This document shows positions 41,312-50,320 of a stretch of DNA of 64,000 nt, one piece after another. The notes under the pieces were generated by a model. The model saw only the letters and a list, made by a program, of their open reading frames with translations. It was not told the origin of the DNA and ran no database searches. Source of the stretch: JAGDZR01 sp049115695 (GTDB lineage Bacteria; Bacteroidota; Bacteroidia; Cytophagales; Cyclobacteriaceae). Each line of letters begins with the position of its first letter. Within the stretch, counting starts at the first letter, position 1. Location: positions 124,001-188,000 of the forward strand of contig JAGDZR010000005.1 of assembly GCA_049115695.1 (NCBI GenBank), written 5' to 3'. A program made the position numbers and the translations under genes.

Positions 41312-43747
41312 TCAATTTTGTCTGATCCTGGATTTCGCTTCGCCCGATGAGTTACCATTGCCTCGGGCATTTCTTAATTTACTGTTACCAAAACGCTTGC
41401 TATAGGTGAGTCTGAAAATTCGGTTGTTTCGGGATTCAGGTTGAAAAATCACATGAAATTGAGAGTTGTAGGCTTCCGGAGTGAGAGCTCCATATTGGTT
41501 CTCATATTGCATGGTTTTTAAAACATCGGTTACGGTAAATTGTAAGCTACCTCTATTGTTACCCAGGTCTCTTTTCAATCCTGCATTCATCATGCCAAAA
41601 CCTTCGGCATCCATAGATCCGTAATAGTTGTCAGAGTTGTAAAATCCAGATACTTCCAGCGAAATATCTAGGGGGAGCTGAATTACACTTGACCCGTTGA
41701 AGTTGTAGCCAATGTACTGATGCGCAACCTGCTCAGGCGTATGGATGAGGTGAAACCATCTGGGGCCAACACTTCCTAATAAGTTGATGGACCACCAGGG
41801 CGTGATTTCCAGTGGGATGTTGGTCTGTAAGCCAATGCTTTTTTGATATCCAAGATTCTGTGGAGACACCACAGATAGACCAATCTCATCGTTTTCAGTG
41901 ATCTGATGGTAGACAATTGGGTTGGCCTCATTCGAATAAGTCAGAGCAATATTGTAGCCATTCCATTGCAGGCCTAGCCTGAAGTTGTCAGTGATGGTTG
42001 GCTTCAGTAGTGGGTTTCCGGAGAATACAGATGTGGCGTCATTGTATACAAAAAAAGATGCGAGATCGTTGTACTGGGGTCTGGTGATACGTCTATTGTA
42101 GGCCAATTGAAGTTGGGTGTTAGCGCCAATCTTTCGTCCTGCAAAAAGGGAAGGAAACAAATTGTGGAAGTTCCCATCCAATTCAGGCATACCAAAGTTT
42201 CTTGTCCAGTTTTCATATCGTACCCCGGCAGTTAGATTCGTTAATGAATCAATATCAAAGTGAAGCGTACTATAGCCAGCAGCAATGCTTTCACTGATTT
42301 GCATATTGTTGCCAAAATTGTCCTCTGTTTGCCACACTTCTCCGTTGAATGATGCTGTGCTTGCATGATTCATCGTAGTGGAATAGGAACTTTTGATACC
42401 AGCTTCCCATTTCACCTTATCAAAGTTTTTTTCGAAATCCATTTGCAGTATTCCAACATGAAGTTTTGTGTTGGATTGCCCCCAGTTCGCCTCTCTGAAT
42501 ATTGGGTTGGCTGGCTCAGCTGGCTCACCCAATCGATTGAGATATGTGTTGTTGATCAGAGAAGGAGTTTCATTGTTGTATTGGAGATAGTCACCGCTTA
42601 TGAAGAGTTTGCCCTTTTCAAACTTCCTATCAGTAAAGGCATTTACATTGAGGTTGTCAATGAGCGTATGCTGATTGATATCGATGAGTGCCTGAAGGTA
42701 ATCATCTCTCTCAAAATCATACTTCCCATCATTTTTTGTGTTGATTTGATTGGAGGACTTGCTGTACATCATACTCGTTCCAATGGTTGAATTTCCCAAT
42801 TCATGTTCAACTCCTAATGTGAGGTTGTGACTCATTCTATTACTGATGCCTTCACTGCTGAAAATGGTGTTGCTATATCCGGTCTGAGGGTTGGCACCAC
42901 TTCCTTCTGCATGCCAATTGTATCTCGTCTTGTCATGGTTGAAGGCGTAAGAGGAAAATAGGTTCGTTGATCCATTTTGACGGTTGATATTTCCGCTCAA
43001 GGTTTCTTTTGGCGCCCATCCATATCCAAGGCTACCAGACAGGGAGCCATTTGTTCCCTGGTTCTCATTCTTTTTGATGATCAGGTTGATAATACCTGCT
43101 CCTCCATCGGCATCATATTTCGCTGACGGGTTTGTGAGTAATTCAATTTTGTCAAGATTGTCTGCGCTCATTCCACTCAGTAGATGGATGATATCCGATT
43201 GAGGCATTCTGACCGGTTTTCCATTGATCATGATGAGTGTTCCGGATTGTCCGTTTAGTGTCAGCGCATTGTTTCTTTGATCAAGAATTACGCCGGGTGA
43301 TCGCTCCAATATTTGTAAGGCAGAGTTGCCTTTACTCATCATGCTGCTTTGAACATTCATTGTAGTGCCCTCCATGGTTTGCTCGAGGACTATTTTTTGA
43401 GCTGTTACTTCTACTCCATCAAGCACTTGAGTGTTTTCATCTAATATGATGTTATTGAACAGTTTTCCTGGAGAATCATCGGTGATGGCAAAAATCTCTG
43501 AATGCCATTTGTCGTAGCTCACAAAGCTGATGCTCAGTAGATAACTGCCGTTTGCTACATTATTTATTTGGAAAGAACCATCCATTCCGGTTAGCGACCC
43601 TTGTGAAAAGGAAGAATCACTGGCGTTTAGCAATAACACATTTGCGAATGGAAGTGCTTTATTGTTGGAATCATAGATGATTCCAGTGATTTGGGCCATA
43701 CTGTCCAGTTGATGGATGACTAGTATAATTAGTAGTAGTTTTTTCAT
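41312..43747 (-). CDS. TonB-dependent receptor, beta-barrel family 3
   Basis: From the internal ATG the protein has a Sec signal (KKLLLIILVIHQLDSMAQ), a carboxypeptidase-regulatory-like domain (ITGIIYDSNNKALPFANVLL), a plug (LTLNGQSGTLIMINGKPVRM) and a ~600-residue barrel of the outer_membrane_beta-barrel_3 type. The C-terminus (RFGNSKLRNARGNGNSSGEA) continues ~20 residues past the last aromatic strand. Such proteins often occur beside LytS/LytTR regulators, as here, where that pair is divergent with 237 bp between. Substrate unknown. Confidence 0.88.
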   Translation of the reverse strand: MKKLLLIILVIHQLDSMAQITGIIYDSNNKALPFANVLLLNASDSSFSQGSLTGMDGSFQINNVANGSYLLSISFVSYDKWHSEIFAITDDSPGKLFNNIILDENTQVLDGVEVTAQKIVLEQTMEGTTMNVQSSMMSKGNSALQILERSPGVILDQRNNALTLNGQSGTLIMINGKPVRMPQSDIIHLLSGMSADNLDKIELLTNPSAKYDADGGAGIINLIIKKNENQGTNGSLSGSLGYGWAPKETLSGNINRQNGSTNLFSSYAFNHDKTRYNWHAEGSGANPQTGYSNTIFSSEGISNRMSHNLTLGVEHELGNSTIGTSMMYSKSSNQINTKNDGKYDFERDDYLQALIDINQHTLIDNLNVNAFTDRKFEKGKLFISGDYLQYNNETPSLINNTYLNRLGEPAEPANPIFREANWGQSNTKLHVGILQMDFEKNFDKVKWEAGIKSSYSTTMNHASTASFNGEVWQTEDNFGNNMQISESIAAGYSTLHFDIDSLTNLTAGVRYENWTRNFGMPELDGNFHNLFPSLFAGRKIGANTQLQLAYNRRITRPQYNDLASFFVYNDATSVFSGNPLLKPTITDNFRLGLQWNGYNIALTYSNEANPIVYHQITENDEIGLSVVSPQNLGYQKSIGLQTNIPLEITPWWSINLLGSVGPRWFHLIHTPEQVAHQYIGYNFNGSSVIQLPLDISLEVSGFYNSDNYYGSMDAEGFGMMNAGLKRDLGNNRGSLQFTVTDVLKTMQYENQYGALTPEAYNSQFHVIFQPESRNNRIFRLTYSKRFGNSKLRNARGNGNSSGEAKSRIRQN

Positions 43748-43983
43748 CGTTTTGATTTTGCTTGTACAAAGCATTTCAAATCAATCCGCTCTACTCATGT
43801 TTTATTGTTATTCTGTAGCTAATTCATGACTACTGGTCATTCCGGTGCAAAATGAGACGAAAAAGAGGGCTCGAAAAGTCCGCATTTCATTTAGTCCTTT
43901 CCATAGAGCATTTCATCAATTAAATACTTCCAGTTGTACAGTTGAAACGTCAATTCTTGTCATTAATAATAGATTTGCTAAGA

Positions 43984-45108
43984 ATGAAGGAATTGAAAAA
44001 TAGTCTGAGTTGGCTGGCCAGGTACAAGATCCATCATCTGGTGTTTTGGGCTTCTTACCATTTTGTATGGTGGGGAGTGCATGAAGGCGATTTTGTTCAA
44101 ACAATTCGTAACGTTTCCAACCCACCTTATACAGTCAAGTACTTATTTTATGTTGTGGTTCAGACCGTTAGCATATATTTCGTGCTATACAATCTCATTC
44201 CCCGGTTGTTGGAAAAGAGAAAGTACGTTGGCTTTTTCACAGCACTTTTAGGCACGTTGCTGACCATGTCCGGATTGATAATCAGCGGATATTTTCTGAG
44301 CGCCATGCTGTTTGATACTACAGTAATGATGTTGTTTAATTTCCCATCGGATAGTATCTGGTGGATATTTAAGATACATGCTTTTCCATCATCATTGGCA
44401 ACTATGACCCTTGGAATGAGTATCAAGCTTGCCAAGAACTACCTGGTAGCACAACAAAGACAGCAGGAGCTTGAGAAAGAAAAGCTTGAAACCGAATTGA
44501 AATTTCTTAAGTCGCAGTTCAACCCTCATTTTTTGTTCAATACAATCAATTCAATTTTTGTTTTGATCAATAAAGACACCTCGCTTGCTTCAGATTCATT
44601 AGCTAAATTTTCGAGTCTGCTCAGGTATCAGCTATACGAATGTAACGAACCACAAATTCCTTTGAATCGAGAATTGGCGTACCTGGAAAGCTTTGTTGAG
44701 CTTGAGAGATTGAGATTGGACAATGACTTTGAAATCAAAATGAGTTTACCCTCATCACATATTTCAAATCTATCAATTGCACCATTTGTGCTGATGCCAT
44801 TTGCAGAGAATGCCTTCAAGCATGTGTCAAAATCAAGGGAAGGATTCAATTGGATCAAAATTGATTTAATTGTGAATGACAATGAGATGAGCTATACAAT
44901 TTCGAACAGTACTTCATCCACGCCTACATCCAATGATGCTGTCGAGTATGGAGGATTGGGGTTGTCCAATGTGAAAAGAAGACTCGATTTACTCTACCCG
45001 AACAGACATGAACTGATCGTGGACGAAAAAGATGGAGTCTTTTTGATCAAACTTAGTGTACAGCTCGAGTCAGTTAATGAAGGTGCCATTAAATTGATCG
45101 AATCATGA
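43984..45108 (+). CDS. LytS-type sensor histidine kinase
   Basis: The ATG chosen lies 42 bp inside an open frame that begins with TTG. Four membrane helices span roughly residues 15-150, followed by a coiled linker (QQRQQELEKEKLETELK) and the PF06580 kinase core with the phospho-acceptor in FNPHFLFNTINSIFVL. The HATPase domain has LMPFAENAFKHV and GGLGLSNVKRRLDLLY. There is no obvious sensory domain beyond the membrane part. ATGA overlap couples it to the LytTR regulator. Confidence 0.93.
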   Translation: MKELKNSLSWLARYKIHHLVFWASYHFVWWGVHEGDFVQTIRNVSNPPYTVKYLFYVVVQTVSIYFVLYNLIPRLLEKRKYVGFFTALLGTLLTMSGLIISGYFLSAMLFDTTVMMLFNFPSDSIWWIFKIHAFPSSLATMTLGMSIKLAKNYLVAQQRQQELEKEKLETELKFLKSQFNPHFLFNTINSIFVLINKDTSLASDSLAKFSSLLRYQLYECNEPQIPLNRELAYLESFVELERLRLDNDFEIKMSLPSSHISNLSIAPFVLMPFAENAFKHVSKSREGFNWIKIDLIVNDNEMSYTISNSTSSTPTSNDAVEYGGLGLSNVKRRLDLLYPNRHELIVDEKDGVFLIKLSVQLESVNEGAIKLIES

Positions 45109-45824
45109 ATTGTGTAGTAGTAGACGATGAGCCGTTGGCACGTGAGGGACTGATTGGATACATCAATCAGATTAGTTGCTTAAATCTTGTGGGCGAGGGA
45201 AGCAATCCGGTTGAATTAAACGAGCTGCTGGACAGTCATTCAGTAGATTTGATTTTTTTAGATATTCAGATGCCAGTTATCAATGGTGTGGATTATCTGA
45301 AGATGAACAAGAACCTGCCAATCGTCATTTTCACAACTGCATATCCCAGTTATGCTTTAGAGGGATATCAGCTGGATGTACTGGACTATCTGCTCAAGCC
45401 CATTACGTTTGACAGATTCTTTCAGGCCGTTACAAAAGCCCGGGAGTTTTTTCAATTGAAGAATTCCAATCAGGATCATGATACTATTCGAACGGAAGAT
45501 CATTTCTTTATCAAGTGCGATGGCAGATTCGAAAAGATACAATATGATGATATCCTGTTCATTCAAGCACAACAAAACTATGTGACCATATTCACGAAAG
45601 GTGATCAAAAGTTCATGACCTTACTCAACCTGAAATCCGTGAGTAATAATTTAAATGAAGAACGGTTCATTAAAGTGCATAAGTCATTCATCGTTGCTAA
45701 AGACAAAGTAGAAAAAGTAGAACATGGAGAAGTCATAATTGGTCCATATAAGGTGCCAATTAGCAGAAGTCAGAGAGATGAAGTGATGAATCAAATAATT
45801 GGTAAAAAACTCTGGAAGAAATAG
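45105..45824 (+). CDS. LytTR response regulator
   Basis: The 239-residue protein has a receiver domain (VVVDDEPLAREGL; phospho-acceptor Asp53 in IFLDIQMP; conserved Lys in YLLKPI) and a C-terminal LytTR DNA-binding domain (IQYDDILFIQAQQNYVTIFT, then FIKVHKSFIV and VPISRSQRDEV). It pairs with the upstream kinase and may regulate the divergent TonB receptor or the GH3 gene downstream. Confidence 0.95.
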   Translation: MNCVVVDDEPLAREGLIGYINQISCLNLVGEGSNPVELNELLDSHSVDLIFLDIQMPVINGVDYLKMNKNLPIVIFTTAYPSYALEGYQLDVLDYLLKPITFDRFFQAVTKAREFFQLKNSNQDHDTIRTEDHFFIKCDGRFEKIQYDDILFIQAQQNYVTIFTKGDQKFMTLLNLKSVSNNLNEERFIKVHKSFIVAKDKVEKVEHGEVIIGPYKVPISRSQRDEVMNQIIGKKLWKK

Positions 45825-45920
45825 GTTGAAGCGACAGTTTAAGATGATTGACACATATTTCCATGTCGTTTGGAACAAATACACCTCTGTTTGAATCTTA
45901 CAAATGGTGACCTTAGCCAT

Positions 45921-46037
45921 GAAAATAAAGCTTTGAAAGGCAAGTGTTTTGGTGAGTTGTATGGTATGAAGATTTTTACCTCACCAGAGAAGTTTCATGC
46001 TTTGATTTTTTATGTCACTTGCCATTGCTTTATTTTC
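45921..46037. other. Long imperfect inverted repeat between genes
   Basis: GAAAATAAAGC and GGCAAGTG (45921-45946) pair with their reverse complements at 46016-46037, with an asymmetric 7/3-nt internal loop. The 69-nt interior holds a second dyad, TGGTGAG/CTCACCA (45950-45986). The structure fills most of the 268-bp gap before the GH3 gene. It could be an RNA leader or a small non-autonomous element; no transposase or direct repeats were seen. Confidence 0.5.
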
Positions 46038-46091
46038 CAGAACTCTGACCTAATTAATTAAAAAAGCATTTTACGCGCCATCACGAAAAGT

Positions 46092-48263
46092 ATGAAGATT
46101 TACAGAAATATTTATGCCCTTATGGCAATTTTCATTGTAGGAGTTGCTTGTCAAAATACGGAAACTAAAGTTCCAATATCGGATGATATTGAAGCTAAAA
46201 TTTCCGACCTCATATCTCAAATGACCCTTGAGGAAAAAGTATCTATGATCCATGCCAGTTCTTCATTTACAAGTGGAGGAGTTGAGCGACTTGGTATCCC
46301 TGAAATGGTGATGTCTGATGGTCCTCATGGTGTTCGACATGAACATGGCAGGGATTGGGATAAGGATCAAAACGTGTATGACAGCAGTACTTATCTACCT
46401 GTCGGTACGGCACTTGCAGCGACATGGAATCCTGATCTGGGTTATCAGTTTGGTACCGTTTTGGGCAGTGAGGCCAATTTTAGAGGAAAAGACATGATCT
46501 TGGGGCCAGGCTTGAATATCATCAGGTCGCCGCTGAATGGCCGAAATTTTGAATACCTGACAGAAGACCCTTATTTAAACTCCCGCATGGTGGTGGGATA
46601 TGTTAAGGGTGTTCAGGAGCAGGGAGTTGCAGCTTGCGCCAAGCACTATATCGCTAATAGTCTGGAATTTGAAAGAGAGAAAGTAAACGTGGAAATGAGC
46701 GAGCGAGCTTTGCGAGAAATATACCTACCAGGTTTTAAAGCCGCAGTTCAGGAAGGAAAAGTTCATACCATCATGGCCGCCTACAACAAGTTTAGAGGAG
46801 ATTATTGTGCAGAGAGCGAGTTGCTACTTGATGAAATCCTAAAAGCAGAGTTGGGCTTTGATGGTTTAGTAGTGAGTGATTGGAATGCTGTAAAAAGCAC
46901 AATGGAAGGAGTTAAAGCCGGTATTGATATCGAAATGGGTACTGATTTGACTATGCCTTCAAATGCCCGCGATTACAGTAAGTTCCACCTCGGAGATACA
47001 CTCATAGGATTGGTTCAAAACGGAGTAGTTGAAGAATCGTTAATTGACGCTAAGGTTGAGCGCATTTTACGTGTAATGTTTCGGATCAATAAGTTTGGTG
47101 AGCGAAAACCAGGCGCATATAATACCGAGAAGCATCAAAATATTGCCCGAGCAATAGCCAATGAAGCAATTACACTCCTCAAAAATGATGGAATTCTTCC
47201 ACTGGATCGAAAGGATCAGGAGAAAATAGCAGTGGTCGGAGCAAATGCGACCTGGAAGCATGCAGGTGCCGGTGGTAGTTCACAGGTCAAAGCGTATTAT
47301 GAAATCACACCTAAACAAGGTTTGGAAACACTGCTGGGTGAATGGGTACAAGTAGAGCATGCACAGGGCTATGAAGTAACAAAGGAAGGTGCGAGCAATG
47401 CGGATTTGATTGCCGAGGCAGTAGAAAAGGTTAAGAATGCAGATGCGGCTATTTACTTCGGTGGTTTTGTGCACGGGTATTCAGATGAATGGGGTGACAA
47501 TGTTTTTGATGCTGAAGCTTTGGATAAACCAGACATGCAACTCCCTTTTGGTCAAAGAGAGTTGATAGAGGCGATATTAGATGCTAATCCAAATACCATT
47601 ATTGTATTAATGGGCGGAGGACCTGTTGATATGCGAGGATGGGGAGACCGTGCAAAGGCTATTGTTCAGGCATGGTATCCCGGAATGGAAGGAGGAACGG
47701 CCATTGCAGAAGTGTTGTATGGTGAAATAAATCCATCCGGTAAGCTTCCCATGACATTTCCTGTAAAATTGGATGACAGTCCAGCACATGCACTGGCAAA
47801 ATACCCAACAGCAGAAGGTTTGTTAGTTGAGCATACGGAAGATATTTATGTTGGATATCGATACTTTGACACATATGATGTGGAACCTGCTTATGCTTTT
47901 GGTCATGGACTCTCCTATACCACTTTTGAGTACAGTGGTTTAGAGGTTAATCAGGTCAATGACAAAGTCGAAGTTAAGTTGAATGTCAAAAATATTGGAG
48001 ACAGAGATGGCGCTGAAGTTGTGCAGATTTACGTGAAGGACGACCAATCTAATCTGCCACGTCCGGAAAAAGAGCTCAAAGCATTTGAGAAAGTAAATAT
48101 TAAAGCAGGCGAATCAGTAATGGTGAACCTGGAGCTTAGTCAAGATGCTTTCAAATATTTTGATGACAGTAAAATGGATTGGGTTTTGGAGTCCGGATCG
48201 TTTCAGATCCTGGCCGGAAGCTCTGCAGTTGATATTCGACAGCAAGCATCTATTTCGCTATAA
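46092..48263 (+). CDS. bglX: GH3 beta-glycosidase, BglX-like lipoprotein
   Basis: The 723-residue protein has a signal ending in VGVAC (Cys20, lipoprotein), the GH3 N-terminal barrel (MVMSDGPHGVRHEHG, GPGLNIIRSPLNGRNFEY, CAKHYIANS), the nucleophile Asp in LVVSDWNAV, the C-terminal alpha/beta sandwich (IAVVGANATWKHAGAGGSS) and a fibronectin-like domain (VQIYVKDDQSNLPRPEKEL). It would release terminal beta-linked glucose or related sugars in the periplasm. Specificity is not readable. A strong double terminator follows. Confidence 0.93.
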   Translation: MKIYRNIYALMAIFIVGVACQNTETKVPISDDIEAKISDLISQMTLEEKVSMIHASSSFTSGGVERLGIPEMVMSDGPHGVRHEHGRDWDKDQNVYDSSTYLPVGTALAATWNPDLGYQFGTVLGSEANFRGKDMILGPGLNIIRSPLNGRNFEYLTEDPYLNSRMVVGYVKGVQEQGVAACAKHYIANSLEFEREKVNVEMSERALREIYLPGFKAAVQEGKVHTIMAAYNKFRGDYCAESELLLDEILKAELGFDGLVVSDWNAVKSTMEGVKAGIDIEMGTDLTMPSNARDYSKFHLGDTLIGLVQNGVVEESLIDAKVERILRVMFRINKFGERKPGAYNTEKHQNIARAIANEAITLLKNDGILPLDRKDQEKIAVVGANATWKHAGAGGSSQVKAYYEITPKQGLETLLGEWVQVEHAQGYEVTKEGASNADLIAEAVEKVKNADAAIYFGGFVHGYSDEWGDNVFDAEALDKPDMQLPFGQRELIEAILDANPNTIIVLMGGGPVDMRGWGDRAKAIVQAWYPGMEGGTAIAEVLYGEINPSGKLPMTFPVKLDDSPAHALAKYPTAEGLLVEHTEDIYVGYRYFDTYDVEPAYAFGHGLSYTTFEYSGLEVNQVNDKVEVKLNVKNIGDRDGAEVVQIYVKDDQSNLPRPEKELKAFEKVNIKAGESVMVNLELSQDAFKYFDDSKMDWVLESGSFQILAGSSAVDIRQQASISL

Positions 48264-48269
48264 AAAATC

Positions 48270-48300
48270 AAAACCCCGACACAAAGTGTACCGGGGTTTT
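48270..48300 (+). terminator. Terminator of GH3 gene
   Basis: AAAACCCCGACAC pairs with GTGT and CGGGGTTTT (2-nt bulge) around an AAA loop, 6 bp past the GH3 stop, with a T-run. This is the strongest hairpin terminator in the window. Confidence 0.85.
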
Positions 48301-48304
48301 TACA

Positions 48305-48321
48305 GACCCTAGAGTAGGGTC
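48305..48321 (-). terminator. Terminator of convergent His-rich gene
   Basis: GACCCTA-GAG-TAGGGTC is a perfect 7-bp stem with a 3-nt loop, 24 bp past the stop of the minus-strand gene, directly next to the GH3 terminator. Confidence 0.55.
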
Positions 48322-48345
48322 AATCCAACCTAACCTAAATAGTTC

Positions 48346-48948
48346 TTATCCATTGGAACCTCGTCCACGATACGTCGTGTTACCTGGGCGAAGACCATTA
48401 TTTTGTCGATCTCTTTGATCATCCTGGCGACTATTTTCCTGAACACCATGTCGACCATTGTGCTGATAACGATCACGACCTTTGTCATGTTTTATATGAC
48501 CATTTCCATACCCTTTACCATGTCCATGCAAGTGTTTTGGTGGGTAGCGTTCATGTCTATAGCTGGGTGTTCTATGAGGGGTGCCACGATGATGATGGCC
48601 TGGTCCTCTGACTTCAAACACACGCAATCCCATTCTCCCGTATTTTCCCAAAATACTTACAACCAACTCTGTTCGCACTCCAGGTGCGACGAAAAGGTAG
48701 TCTTCCAGATAGTTGATGTTGTATTTACCGTATACTTGTACTTGCACATGATGTTCACCGGGTCTAAGCCAATCGATGGTCACTGAATGGCTCGGAATTC
48801 GATTGACAGGATGTCCATTTACGATTACTTTAACCCTTTGAAAAGACTCTGTCGTTACCAATACGGATGTTCTGGATGTGGGATGAGCCATACTCATTTG
48901 TCCGATTCCTGATAATATGATTAATAGTATAATTGCTCTCATGTCCAT
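48346..48948 (-). CDS. Secreted protein with His/Gly/Arg-rich tail
   Basis: The product has a Sec signal (RAIILLIILSGIGQMSMA; Met3 could also be the start), a ~85-residue beta domain (VIVNGHPVNRIPSHSVTIDW, LRPGEHHVQVQVYGKYNINY) with a PEGA-like pattern, and a ~85-residue tail of low complexity, rich in His, Gly, Arg, Gln and Asn (HHHRGTPHRTPSYRHERYPP and KHLHGHGKGYGNGHIKHDKG). The tail could bind metals or surface polyanions. Similar beta-domain proteins with basic tails occur in Bacteroidota but no function is known. Confidence 0.75.
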   Translation of the reverse strand: MDMRAIILLIILSGIGQMSMAHPTSRTSVLVTTESFQRVKVIVNGHPVNRIPSHSVTIDWLRPGEHHVQVQVYGKYNINYLEDYLFVAPGVRTELVVSILGKYGRMGLRVFEVRGPGHHHRGTPHRTPSYRHERYPPKHLHGHGKGYGNGHIKHDKGRDRYQHNGRHGVQENSRQDDQRDRQNNGLRPGNTTYRGRGSNG

Positions 48949-49264
48949 TTTATTTAAGTTGAAAAAGGTGAGTTGACCTTTATGATCAATCTTAACTGGA
49001 AGGACTCCCGGGTTGTTTACCAGTTAAATCACCACGTTTAATTCAAAACATATAGATGGTTAGGCAAGAGCCGTGCCAAAATGATGCTGTGGTGTTTATC
49101 TTTAATGTTTAGTAGGGTATGAACTAAAAGCTAAGTTTGTGGTTAATAGCGCATTGGGGGCATTTTAGAAATTAGGTATTTAGTCCTGAAGTAATAACTA
49201 TGGCAAGACAGAATCTTCGATTAACTTCGCCACCTTATTTGAACCGCTTATCACCGAAAACTGG
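48949..49264. other. Intergenic region upstream of nuoH
   Basis: This 316-bp gap separates the divergent His-rich gene and nuoH. TAAGTTTG at 49132-49139 matches the Bacteroidota -7 consensus but has no clear -33 partner. A 22-codon frame starting at 49201 ends across the nuoH start and looks fortuitous. I see no nuoA-G sequence, RNA gene or repeat. Confidence 0.5.
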
Positions 49265-50320
49265 ATGATCACATTTTTATTCTATCTTCCATTTCTCTTA
49301 TTGTTCGTCGTATTTGCGGTATATGGCGAGCGCAAGATTGCTGCGTTTATGCAGGACAGATATGGGCCACATTATGTTGGTCCCAAAGGAACCCTTCAGT
49401 CTATTGCTGACCTTCTTAAAGGGTTACAAAAAGAAAACATAGTGCCAGCTGCAGCCGATCGATTTATTTTCCTGCATGCTCCGCTTGTAATGTTCGTATT
49501 CATCTTTGCTGGATACTCAATTCTGCCTCTAAATTCAGAAGTTGATGGAGCGATCGTTCAATCAGGTATCTTCATCCTACTGGCTATTGTATCATTGGAT
49601 GTTATGGGCGTAATGATGGCCGGTTGGGGTTCCAATAATAAATATTCTATTTATGGGGCATTGAGATCTGCTGCACAAATTGTTTCATACGAAATCCCAC
49701 TAGGTCTGACTGTATTGTGTGTGGTGATGACCGCACAGTCTCTCGATCTACAGGAAATCATCAGACAACAAGGCCCTTTATCTCAGGAGGATAATTTCTT
49801 TTTGGGTATCAAAAGCCTCGAAGTAGGGGGTGTAGGTGGATTCATTAGCTGGAATGTTTTCAGAAACCCTTTCTTACTTATCGTTTTTCTGTTGTTCTAT
49901 ATTGCTGGATTAGCTGAGTCAAATCGCGCTCCTTTTGATCTTCCGGAATCTGAGTCTGAATTGGTTGGAGGCTATCACACCGAATACAGTGGATTTAGAT
50001 TTTTGGTGTTTATGCTGGCCGAGTACGCCATGCTGCTGTTGGTCTGTATTTTCGGAGTAGCATTATTCTTGGGAGGCTGGTATAGTCCACTTCCAAACTT
50101 TGGAGGGCTGACATTGGCCGATTGGACCAATGGGCCGATTTGGGGTACATTTTGGTTGCTAAGTAAGGCGATGGTTTTGGTGTTTATTGCGGTATGGATA
50201 CGTTGGACCTATCCACGATTAAGAGTGGATCAGTTGATGAGTCTGTCCTGGAAGTATCTGACACCAGCAGCACTATTGCTTGTATTCATATGTGGCATTT
50301 GGAGATTGTGGATGGTATGA
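49265..50320 (+). CDS. nuoH: NADH-quinone oxidoreductase subunit H
   Basis: The 351-residue, eight-helix subunit joins the quinone site to the proton-pumping arm. Conserved blocks: AAFMQDRYGPHYVGPKGTLQ, ADLLKGLQKENIVP, SIYGALRSAAQIVSYEIPLG, and ESNRAPFDLPESESELVGGY in loops at the quinone pocket. It is the first gene of a seven-subunit run, preceded by non-coding sequence rather than nuoG. It overlaps nuoI as ATGA. Confidence 0.97.
   Translation: MITFLFYLPFLLLFVVFAVYGERKIAAFMQDRYGPHYVGPKGTLQSIADLLKGLQKENIVPAAADRFIFLHAPLVMFVFIFAGYSILPLNSEVDGAIVQSGIFILLAIVSLDVMGVMMAGWGSNNKYSIYGALRSAAQIVSYEIPLGLTVLCVVMTAQSLDLQEIIRQQGPLSQEDNFFLGIKSLEVGGVGGFISWNVFRNPFLLIVFLLFYIAGLAESNRAPFDLPESESELVGGYHTEYSGFRFLVFMLAEYAMLLLVCIFGVALFLGGWYSPLPNFGGLTLADWTNGPIWGTFWLLSKAMVLVFIAVWIRWTYPRLRVDQLMSLSWKYLTPAALLLVFICGIWRLWMV

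Noticed and set aside
43748..43983. LytTR binding site between the TonB receptor and the kinase
   Set aside because: A single TACAGTTGA-like half-site is visible but no second copy at the expected spacing, so it is not called.
43916..44125. Minus-strand frame over the kinase start
   Set aside because: It is antisense to the kinase gene and has no recognisable features.
45870..46061. Small + strand frame between the LytTR and GH3 genes
   Set aside because: It runs through the long inverted repeat, starts inside an unstructured AT-rich stretch and shows no protein-like pattern.
49201..49269. 22-codon frame overlapping the nuoH start
   Set aside because: Composition is not protein-like and no ribosome binding site precedes it; probably chance.
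50194..50316. Upstream extension of NuoI inside nuoH
   Set aside because: These 41 codons are the shifted-frame reading of nuoH; similarity to NuoI starts at the ATG overlapping the nuoH stop.
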